DNA of 64,000 nt from positions 1,984,001-2,048,000 of the forward strand of contig JACEFO010001739.1 of assembly GCA_015342445.1 (NCBI GenBank), read 5' to 3'. The DNA is from Digitaria exilis (lineage: Eukaryota; Streptophyta; Magnoliopsida; Poales; Poaceae). Position numbers and translations under genes: made by a program. Positions 55,211-64,000 of this stretch are shown here, in pieces. How positions within the stretch are numbered: the stretch's first letter is position 1; every line of letters starts with the position of its first letter. The notes beneath the pieces were generated by a model that made no database searches, was not told the origin of the DNA, and was given only the letters and a program-made list of their open reading frames with translations.

Positions 55211-56532
55211 GGCTACAGACGGATCGGGCGGATCTGGGCGGCTAGGGTTTGCTTCTTTCTTGGCGAGGGGGGTGATGTGCGTCGGAACGGGAGCGATCCC
55301 CTTTGTTTTATCCGCGAAAGGAAACGCGGGCCGGGAAGGAATCGAGTAGGAGTAGTAACCTTGGGCCGGCGGTGGTCACGTGTTTATTGTGGCCCGCTCC
55401 AGCATATAATAAAATATCTCCAGAAACCATAGTAGTATCTAAATAGTGCAATTGTCTTACAAAAACTAATTACTGCAATCTTAAAAGGCAAGCAAGCTTT
55501 GCACGAATATCATATAGTAGTTCTTACCTCCATTGCAAAATAATTGATAACTTCGACTTTTACTCTTCACACTTTGACCGATAATTATTTCTTTAAATTG
55601 AAACGAGCACTTGCTTCGTTGATTTTATAGTTCGTTTAACATTTTTTTGCCCTAAGCCTGACCACTCACCGTATTAAAAAAAAATGCTCAAAGAAAGTCA
55701 AATTCAAGTCATTTTTAAGACTTCTATTAATAAAGCAAGTCATACTAAAAAATATGATATTTGCTCTTTTTTTTTTTACGAAGACGAGTGGTCAAACTTT
55801 GGGTAAAAAGGTCAAACAAATTACAATTTTGAGGTAGTGTTAAAGGGAAACAAACATAAGTAGATTTGTGATAAGAAGTATTGTATTGATGTAATACTCT
55901 TTTATTTATATGTGCACATATTCATAGAAAAGACATATGGTCAAACTTCAAATAGTATATTAAAGTTGTCCATTGTTTTTTTTATCGAAATCAGTAGGGG
56001 AAGCCCTAATCTATTTTTTGAATTATTTTATTTTATTTCAAGATCAGTTTCACTCCCGTAGGGAGTCGAACTTGGGTCTAGTAGATGCTACTATTGTACT
56101 CTAATCACTAGCTGTCCGTTATTTTGTATTGGAAAGCAGTGTTTTTTTCTCAGTTTTGAACGACCATGATTGGCTCGTTTAGTCGTAGCATCGACGGCGT
56201 AGTTTTATTTTTAAGAAAAAATATTGTTATGCTCAAAAAAAGAAAAAATGTTGTCAGAAATTTTAAGCCATCGTTGAGTATAATGTAAATGGCCAGTTTG
56301 TTTCCCCATTAAACTGATTGAAACATCTATCATCCGAACGGATGAGACTATGTGTGTGCTAGCTATCTGAATATGCCATGTTCCTTGGGCATAGGGGAAA
56401 AAAATTGACCTGGCCCTACCAGCCAGCCAAATTTACGCGAAGAGCATGGCGGCCATGTCTCCTCTCTCTCCCCTCCGGCGGAATGGCGGCCATGGTGATC
56501 CATGGAGGACCTCCATCCATGCCTGAAGCTAG
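55211..56532. other. Promoter region of the 55210 gene, then AT-rich DNA
   Basis: The first ~120 bp upstream of ATG 55210 contain the leader (an AAACCCTAGCCGCC-like text on the minus strand). Beyond that is AT-rich DNA with TTTGACC/GGTCAAA words (55575-55820) that may be a decayed MITE, and a SINE-like stretch. Confidence 0.45.
55985..56125 (-). mobile_element. tRNA-derived SINE-like sequence
   Basis: Read on the minus strand it has CTAGTGATTAGAGTACAATA followed by AGACCCAAGTTCGACTCCCT, resembling a pol III B box (GGTTCGANNCC), and ends in an AT-rich tail. This fits a grass tRNA-derived SINE. The A box and TSD were not located. Confidence 0.4.
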
Positions 56533-58237
56533 ATGGGAGACCTTTCCAACCTGGATTCACGTCCAGGCCGCGAGTTTCAGGAGGCAGTCTATGATCGGTT
56601 TGGTCCCTTTGCTCACGTCTCATCCCCATCCCCCTCTGATGATTTCTTCGTGGTGGTGTCCTTTTCGAGATCTTCGATTCGGCTAGATCAATATGATGTT
56701 GCTCTTATCCTTCAATCTGTGATAGGGAGCCATGCACCTGAATTCCGTGTCAAACATCAATCGTATTGGATCTTTCGCTTTTCTGTGTCATCAAAAAATA
56801 TTGGGTTGATGGTTAGACGTCTGGGTGTTCGTCTGAATGAGGTACAACCTTCACCGATTGGAGATGCGTTTGTGCGGTTTGGTAGTCCAGTTGAAAGGGA
56901 GCGTTTCTTGGATAGGGTTATTCAGTTTGGTCATGGGTACACACTGAGATTTATCAAGCATGATGAGGGTGACCATGTGCGTCTGCACGATCTGGATAGA
57001 GAAGTTTGGGTTATGCTGATGCTTTTCCCGAATGATGCTCGGAATAACACAGCTCTTTCAAAGGCCGTCGCTGGTTTTGGCTTGCTGAGATATTGGTATG
57101 ACTCAACAAACAATGCACGTGTTGTCTGCAAAATCCTTCTTCATGATGAGGCGAAGATTCCTGATGATGTGGTGGTTTCGGTGGGTTTAGAACCTAGAGT
57201 GCGGACTTGGACATGCCCTGTTTATGTGCTGAAGAGAAAAGGGGTGCAAATTCCTGGTGATGAGGATGTCTTTCCACCTCCCGATGGGGGATTGGCTCAT
57301 CCCTTTCCTCCACCACCTCCACGCTGGATGGGCATGGATGGACCGAATGATGGACCGGTTCAGGTTTCTGGTGATGATGTGGTCTCCCATAGTGCTCATG
57401 GACCCTCTGGTGATGATGTTATGTCTGGTGCCTCTGCAATTGGTGAAGAAGAGGCCATTGCCCAACCTGAAGGGACAGAGAATGTCCAGCTAGTTGATCC
57501 TGAAGCGGCTCTTCAGCCTGAAGTAGTTGGGGATGCCCGTTCTGATCCTTTAGCCATGGAGGTGCAGCCTAGAGAAGTGTTTGTGTCTTCTCCTCCTCTA
57601 ATTGTGCCGCCACTGTTCCCCCCGGGTTTTGAGAATGTCATCATCAAGGTGAATAATCGTTCTTTTCTCATCTCTTCCATTCCCAAGCCCATCATTTTCT
57701 TTGATTCTCGGCAGATTAAATATTTTTTCTGCAATCTTGATACCATTGTTCCATCATATGTTTCTGATGACAATACTCGACGCTTCTTGGCTTCCATTGC
57801 TTTTGATCCTTTGGCACAGGAGGAGAAAACTCCTGGCCTCATAGGCCCACTTCCCCTGCTTGGTCCTCTGGTGCCGTATCCTGCAAGTGATGATGAAGAA
57901 GTGCAAGAGATTGAAAGTCTTCCACCTTCCTCATCCACTTGCAAGCGTCACCTTCGCACTATGAGGGAGCCCCTTGATGTGGCATTCCTCCGTCGCAGTG
58001 CTCGTCTTGCTCAAGATGACGGCTTCATCGACAATGCTAGTGCAGAAGTTGCTGTTGTTGATAATCCATCTGTCTATACTGCTCAGCATGCAGGCCCGCC
58101 CTTCGTCGGTTGCACCTTACCTCAACATTGAAACCATCCAAGGCATAGCAACTGGCTATCTTCAGATTCAGCCTGGGGCTGTTTCTGCTGCTGCTCTCTT
58201 GGAGCTGGATGAGGAGGATATCGATCCAAATGTGTAA
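56533..58237 (+). pseudogene. Grass repetitive-family protein (DUF7597-like), C-terminus frameshifted
   Basis: A 532-codon single-exon ORF (56533-58131). The N-terminal half has the pattern I associate with a large grass family: AFVRFGSPVERERFLDRVI, TLRFIKHDEGDHVR, DREVWVMLMLFPNDARN and GFGLLRYWYDSTNNARVVCK, and RTWTCPVYVL near residue 230. A Pro/Asp-rich linker follows (250-350), then PLFPPGF, FFCNLDTIVPSYVSDDNTRR and LRRSARLAQDDGF. The ORF ends with unrelated text. The expected family C-terminus (YLNIETIQGIATGYLQI, then VSAAALLELDEEDIDPN, stop 58235-58237) is open in the next frame. A small indel between about 58082 and 58125 therefore separates them. Function is unknown; such proteins are multicopy and often transposon-associated. 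The family name is from memory and unchecked. Confidence 0.6.
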
Positions 58238-59019
58238 TAGGATTAGATTTCCTGCTGCAGCCCTAGTGCTGCTTTTGTTATTTTCCAAACTCAATCTTAG
58301 TGTTAAGACCTTTCTCTGCATCTGTCTTTTGTGGCTGGTGAACAAGTTGCACTGTGTTTATCTATGGTCATCTCACTGCCTCCCTACATGATTCCTGATA
58401 TAACTGAATTACGGAAATTAAAGATAACCTAAAAACTCATCATTGCAAGATTACTCCTTTAATGTCGAAAAATACTCCTTTACATTTGGAATTTTACTTC
58501 TTAGAATTTTACGTTTAGTGTGACGAGTAATTTTAAAGGCTGTGAGGAGTAATTCACTTCATCTGTGTTTCCATGTGTAATTTTATATCATTTGATGAGT
58601 ATTTTCATAGCATGAGATGAGTAGAGTATTTCAAATGCCCAGACGTAATTTTAAATATTGACAGAAGTAATGCATAGAGTAGAGAAGTAATTTTTGCAAA
58701 ACTGCACAACACAACTAAATGAGAAAGACACATTATTGTTACTGTCAGACTCACTCTTGCAAGGCGTGACGTATGTCAATCGGCCAATGAATGTTTTCTA
58801 ATGTTCTAACATGAATCTGGTGCCGAAGGCTAAAGCATGGAACTTGCTGCGTCGACAATAATCTGCATATGTAATTTACGGTTACATGTACTGAATACGT
58901 AAATTTGTTTGGTGGCAGATAGATTATTCAATTGTGATTTCTCACCATTCATCCAGATTGTTGTGGCTGCCGTCCTTCTAATCTGCGCTGATGTCGGTTC
59001 CAGCAAGACTGCTACTATA
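58238..59019. repeat. Non-coding stretch rich in GAGTAAT/ATTACTC words
   Basis: It contains ATTACTCC, ATACTCC and TTACTTC near 58445-58500, then GAGTAATTTT, GGAGTAATTC and GAAGTAATTT down to 58700. There is no ORF with motifs. It is continuous in character with the repeat at 59020-60900. Confidence 0.5.
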
Positions 59020-60560
59020 TTTTTCATAAGTACTCCCTATATATTATGTATGTTTTGTACTGGATGTTCAGGTGGCACAATAATTATGCTAAACATATTA
59101 TTACCGTAATGTCATTTTAAAAATACTGCTATAAACTTTTAAATTTACTTCTTTAGAGCTACTGTGAATACTACTTGTTATTTGAAAATTACTAAATAAT
59201 AATGCCCAAACCATAGTGAGTAATATTAGAACAAGTAGTAATTTCGCCAACTGTGTTTACATAAGAAAGTGGAGTAATTTGCCATATATGCAATAAATAA
59301 TCTTTAGAACCATACAGGTTATTTTTGCCGAATTCTCCCTGATAATGGGATTACCAGTAATCACTTTTGTTTCTTCTGAGAGCCAGGGTCTGGCAAAGCT
59401 TGGGGCCATGTTATCTGTTTTGATTTTTTTCTCAAAAATAAAATGAGACCCATCAGTGATTAGCAAGCAGAAACTACTTCTTTATATGGTGGAAGGAGTA
59501 AAAGAATATTGGAAAAGTAATTTTAAGGGCAATTCCATCTTAGCAAGTCGATAGTTGAAAATTACTTAGTGTGATATGCTCTGTTTGAAAATACTGCTCC
59601 TGCCTCTCATTGTTTTTTTTTTATTTATTTTTTGCTCTATTGAGGGGAAGATGCGCTGATGGTGCAGATTGGTGATAGCAGCCAGTGAATCCATCTGTGG
59701 CTGAACAATCCACAAATTGTATTTTTGTTTCTTTGGCAAGGGTATGTATATTTTGAATCTGATGCTGCTGATGCATATTTATGGTACAGAACAAGATGAC
59801 GCATGGCTCTCTTGCAAATCCAACCAACCATGGAAGAATGGTGAAGAACAGAACAAAACCTAGCTAGCTGAACTCATGGAGTTGTGCTGGAGCACCCATG
59901 GCTGGAGGGCTTATCTGCCTTCTACTGCTACCACTGCACCGCTGGGCATTCATAATCGTTTCCCAACATACTCAGCACAAGACACACTTAAGTTTAGTTT
60001 GTTATACAATACACAACATTCTGATCCTCACAGCAGCCGAAAGTGGACAATTCTGTTGTCTTTCTATATGATCAGCAGCCGAAAGTTTAGTTTGTTATAC
60101 AATACACAACATTCATAATCACCCAAAAAAATTTGAAAATTACATTTTGGAATAGATGAAAAATACTACCATCGCATTGTTCAAAAGGAGTAAATGACCA
60201 TGTTCAGGAGGAATAATTGTAGCAATTGAAAATCTATCAGCCATACCATGCATTGCCCAAAAGAAGTAAAAGATCAAATTCTAGATTAATATTGTAGAAG
60301 AAGCAACAATTTTTCAAAATCCTATCAGTCACACCATTGCATTACCCAAAAAGCAGTAAAAGAGTAAATTCTAGAGGAGTAATATTGTAGATGAAGTAAT
60401 ATTTTTTTAAAATCCTATCAGCCATACCATTGCATTACCCAAAAAGCAGTAAAAGAGTAAATTCTAGAGGAGTAATATTGTAGAAGAAGTAATATTTTTT
60501 TAAAATCCTATCAGCCATACCATTGCATTGCCCAAAAGCTGAAAAGCAGTAAAAGGCAAT
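59020..60560. repeat. Dispersed repeat, copy 2, with ~84-bp tandem units
   Basis: It is the same orientation and text as 46656-47910, with an additional 430-bp block (59480-59910). At 60225-60545 about 3.5 units of ~84 bp occur, each with CCTATCAGCCATACCATTGC, AAGCAGTAAAAGAGTAAATT and AGAGGAGTAATATTGTAGAA. GAGTAAT-like words continue to about 60870. Confidence 0.85.
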
Positions 60561-60895
60561 TACACAAGAATAATATCTTCAAGACACAAGAGTAATTTTT
60601 TTTGCGGAAAAGAGAAAAGAGTAATAGACCATACAGAAAGGAGTAATCATCTAGAGACCAGTGGAGTAATCTTATAGAACATGAAATTAAATAACCTTTA
60701 AAAATACAAAAGGAATAACACATGTTTCTGTAGATAGCTATTCCATATATTTGGTCAACAAAAAGAACTGAAGCTTACTCTTTTGTATATTTATCTAGAA
60801 CAAATACTATACGAATACACTATAATGCTCATTATTTCAACATACCAAAGGAGTATTTTTTACCTCTTTACTTCGACATACCAAAAGATTATTGT

Positions 60896-61110
60896 AAGCA
60901 TCGATTCGCAGCTCCTTGACCGAAGGTGCCGCGACGAGGAGGGAAGACAGTCAGCCACCGACACGACGTGATAACGTCTCGAAGAGTAGCACGATCAGGT
61001 TCAGGCATCAGGCCCTCAAATCTCCAGCCTTGTTGGAGCTGCCCTTGAAGACCTGCATGAAGAGCTGCTTAACCTTTGGACAGGGCGGAGCCGCTGGCGG
61101 CTAGCCACGC
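60896..61110 (-). pseudogene. F-box gene fragment (partial duplicate)
   Basis: 60903-60969 is a near copy of 61598-61652 in the F-box gene to its right (GCAGCTCCTTGACCGAAGG versus GCAGTTCCTTGACGAAAGG; both continue GCCGCGACGAGGAGGGAAG). It has an extra 7-8 bp (ACAGTCA) that breaks the frame. On the minus strand the rest, to 61110, encodes an unrecognised KVKQLFMQVFKGSSNKAG text before a stop. Confidence 0.55.
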
Positions 61111-61264
61111 AGTCGAGCGGGGAACCCGTTCGCCACGAGGAGCATGACGATGAGCCTCGATCACGATGGTTAGCGTGTACCGATATTTTGGTCTCTGTAC
61201 GCGAACTCGAACAGGGTGCTCGATCCGATGGCGATGCTCTGTATGCATTAATGCACATGGTGTT

Positions 61265-62335
61265 TCATATGACGGTGAGCTTGACAGTAGACGGGATCCT
61301 GGGCGCCAAATGCTTCCACAAAACGCCTCTTGCGTAGTAGCACCTCACAGGGTCTTCGGTCTCCTCCCTTGTCCATCCCCTGTCGTTGGAACGGAAATGC
61401 CGCCGGTGCGTGTCGACGGTCAGCGTCTTGATCGCCGGCGACTTGCGCAGCAGGAAGAAGGCGAGCTCCATCAGCTCCGGCTCCCCGCTGAACCCACCGA
61501 CGACGATGCTCTCGAGCATCCTCGGCGAGCAGTGCTTGGGCCATTGGATCATCTGCTTACTTGGCGGTGGCACTGGCAGGACGCCGTAGGCCTCGACGCG
61601 CAGTTCCTTGACGAAAGGCGCCGCGACGAGGAGGGAAGCCACCGACGCGACGTGCTCCCTCCATGCTCGCGACGCAGGCGTCGTCCACCGCGACGCGGGT
61701 GAGGTGGAGCTGCGTCAGCTGACGAGGCCCCCTCGTTGTTGTTGAGCTGTGATCACGTCGAGGCCGACGTCGCTCAGGACGAGCCTCCGCAGCCGGCCTC
61801 CGGCGAAGCGCCAGTGTTGGGGGAAGTCGTAGGGATGCTCGCCGCCGGCGGCGAGCGACAGGTGGAGCTCCTGGGTTCGGGAGGATGCCGCGAACTCCAC
61901 CGATTGGCCCAGCACGGCTGCGTGGCGGGACGGCGTGAGCGGGAGCGCGAGCACCAGCATTTCGACGACCCCGGCGGCGCCACGGTGGTGGCGCAGGACG
62001 GAGCTCGCCGCGGCGGCGAGCCGGTCCGCCTGCGCGTAGTCCCGCGATGATGAGACGTCGCCGCCGGTAAGATGGGTCGGGCGGAGGCTGATCCTGGGGG
62101 CGTGCTTCCAGAGGTGCCTCCACCTCGCCGACACGGCGCCGGTGGCCGCGGCGTCGCGGATCGTGAGACGGGAGACGATGCCGCCTATGAGGATGTCGTC
62201 CGGCAACGCGCTGACGACGTCGTCGTCGTCCTCGACGCGCCTTCTCTTTGGTCGCCGAGGAGCGCCTCCGTTGACCGATGGCGGCGACGGTGGCGCCACC
62301 GCCGCCACGTTGTCGTAGTGCCTGCATCTCGCCAT
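61265..62335 (-). pseudogene. F-box/LRR-type protein with two compensating frame changes
   Basis: From ATG 62335 the frame has a basic/acidic N-terminus and an F-box at about residues 44-84 (LPDDILIGGIVSRLTIRDAA, then VSARWRHLWK). LRR-like text follows (MLVLALPLTPSRHA, QELHLSLA, LRRLVLSDVGLDV), to a TGA at 61715-61717. The family-like text continues in a second frame (QLTQLHLTRVAVDDACVASM) and returns to the first frame near 61655 (VASLLVAAPFVKELRVEAYG). It ends RIPSTVKLTVI at 61265, a typical grass F-box/FBD C-terminus. F-box proteins bind SKP1 in SCF ubiquitin ligases and LRRs choose substrates. At about 357 codons it is shorter than many relatives, so some LRR sequence may also be lost. 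Two indels about 75 bp apart explain the breaks; sequencing error is the alternative. Confidence 0.75.
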
Positions 62336-62387
62336 TGTTAGCTTTCGGACGCGTGCGTCGTCGCTGCCCTATAGGTTCCTATAGCAA

Positions 62388-62397
62388 TATATATATA
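62388..62397 (-). promoter_or_regulatory. TATA-like box of the F-box gene
   Basis: A TATATATATA run lies about 53-62 bp upstream of ATG 62335 on the minus strand, followed by a short GC-rich leader, the normal spacing for a short 5' UTR. Confidence 0.55.
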
Positions 62398-62399
62398 GA

Positions 62400-63324
62400 C
62401 TCTGAGCAGGCACGGGATCGGACAAGGACAAGGAGAACGCGTAAACAACGACGGCTAGCGGGTGAGGAGAGAGATTTGGGCCTTGGCCTCCACCTTGGAG
62501 CCTACTGGGCTGTATACATCACTACGCCTAAACAGAGAGGCCCACTGCCATTATTTTGTTCCTATGTGTACGTGCTGTTCTCTTGTGGTGTTTCTATCTT
62601 TTCCTTCTCGCATTTCAGATAATGCACGCGATAATGGTACAGGCCTTGGTTGGCGACGAGCCACTGAGAACAAAAGCAAGAAGGGGCTCCTCCAATATAC
62701 ATATACAATAATAATAGTCGATCGTTTTGTCAGTTGCAGCATGCACGCTGACACTATACACTACAGCACACAACAGCTTACGGCATTGCATGCATGAACT
62801 CATGCATGACCGAGTTGGCCAGATATATATATAGTACATAATTAAAGTGGACAAAATTAAAGGGAGCTATAGAAAGATTTCGCAGCTGCTATATATAATA
62901 CAATATTTGCTGGTGCACGAATTAGTGGCTCGGCGGTCGCTGCAACGTCCAACTCATCAAGAGGCCCATCTAGAAGACTAGAAACAATATATTAGTACTC
63001 GATGGATGTGCTGCTCTCATCGATGGTTACGAGCGTCCTACCGGTCGGGCCTTGGCAGTTTGCACTGTCCTTTCACCTTTTCTATTAGGTCTACTTTATT
63101 TAATCATGTTGCTAATAATGGAAAGATAATAATCGATTAAGTAAGCATACTCTCTCTATCTCTCTCTACCTTTTTGTCTATCTTTGATGCTTCTCGATCG
63201 ACCCCTTCTCTCTTTGGCCTAGAAAAAAAATCATACTACCGTGCATGATCTTTCTTAAAGGGTAATCTTATGAGTAGATTTTTTTGGCTTCGATCCTTTT
63301 CCTGCTCTGTTTCGGGCCGTCCAA
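62400..63324. other. Intergenic DNA upstream of the F-box gene
   Basis: It contains CT-rich tracts (63150-63185) and TATATA runs (62820-62835, 62890-62900), but no motif-bearing ORF or complete mobile element was found. Confidence 0.5.
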
Positions 63325-63910
63325 GGGCACCCGCAGTGTGATAGAAAAACGATGCCTGGTTTTTCTTTTTCCTGTTTGGGGCATCGTTTTGCTTAGGTTT
63401 ACCCGTTGCAGCGGCCGATGCTCAGTTCCAAAAACCAGGCACCGAGGAAAGAGCAGTCACCGATGCTCGCTCTGTTGAGCCACTAGAATATTGCTTTCAG
63501 CTGTACCTTTCGGCCATCTATAGGAATGAAACAAAGCAATCAATGCTCAACTTCAACTAGTATATTTTATTTGCAGTTTCTGTATATTTCATTTGCAGTT
63601 GAAACTGTACACTTTTCCAGACTCACACACTGTGAACGAAAACAGCCGTGTTTAGTTCTACAAGTTCTTTTGAACTGTACTATTTATCTCTCTTAGAAAA
63701 CACGCTTCCCAGAAAAGTCCTCTTTTTACTCCTTTCAACTTTTCTATTCATCTCTCTCACAGAACACGCTTTCTAGAAAAAGATCTTTTCCTCCCCTCCC
63801 AACTAAACACAGCCTGAAAAAGATCTTTTCCCCACTCCCAACTAAACAGGCATCGGTGAAAATTTGTCAGGTGACCAGACGTTTCCAATCTCGCCTCACT
63901 GTGGGTGCCC
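63325..63910. mobile_element. Harbinger-like MITE with a nested Tourist-like insert
   Basis: It runs from GGGCACCCGCAGTGTGA to CTCACTGTGGGTGCCC, a good inverted pair with CAA before and TAA after (near-match 3-bp TSD). Inside, 63645-63812 from GCCGTGTTTAGTTC to AACTAAACACAGCC is a second short element. Its right end is followed by a 20-25 bp duplication (AAAAAGATCTTTTCC repeated at 63778 and 63818). Confidence 0.65.
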
Positions 63911-64000
63911 TAACCACCTTTGCCTTTTACACCGTTGATGCTGCACTTGTGTTGTGTGATGATCATCGGTGGATCGATTCCTGCACTTGTTGACGGGCAG

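Overview
The window is nuclear DNA of a grass (Poaceae, probably a panicoid). The evidence is spliced plant genes with GT-AG introns, GC-rich 5' exons in AT-rich surroundings, many short grass-type MITEs (Tourist, hAT, Mutator and Stowaway types), and a long nested stack of LTR retroelements. No prokaryotic features, tRNA or rRNA genes were found.

Layout. 1-9650: intergenic DNA full of small DNA transposons, plus two small genes on opposite strands (4926-5522 + and the last exon of another at 8874-9188 -) whose C-termini look related. 9653-27649: a three-level nested insertion with an intact target-site duplication at each level. A ~3 kb LTR-like unit (TSD TGTAC) contains an oppositely oriented unit of the same family (TSD CCTGT), which contains an 11.1 kb Ty1/copia element on the minus strand (TSD TAAAT). 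The copia element has a primer-binding site, a polypurine tract, gag, a broken protease/integrase, RT-RNase H and an extra ORF between pol and the 3' LTR. 27650-32280: mostly empty DNA with a hexanucleotide microsatellite.

32586-34354 (-): a two-exon gene for an unrecognised 414-residue protein with an internally duplicated Ala/Pro-rich half and a C-terminal membrane segment. 37621-39114 (-): three exons of a root-type ferredoxin-NADP+ reductase with both ends missing. 40379-43894 (-): a nine-exon RCD1/CNOT9 (CCR4-NOT) gene with an unusual Gly/Pro/Arg-rich tail. 46468-48228 and 59020-60560: two copies of a non-coding repeat full of GAGTAAT-like words. About 49098-51922: a Pack-MULE-like element carrying a receptor-kinase 3' exon. 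53478-55210 (-): a three-exon gene for a small mitochondrial-type membrane protein. 56533-58237 (+): a grass-type repetitive gene whose conserved C-terminus is out of frame. 61265-62335 (-): an F-box gene with two compensating frame changes.

The host genes are unrelated single genes, not a pathway. RCD1/CNOT9 concerns mRNA turnover, FNR concerns plastid redox, and the small presequence proteins probably concern mitochondria. Exon structures for the host genes were worked out by hand, and the reading frames were checked to be continuous across each junction. Family names rest on recognised motifs, not on database searches.
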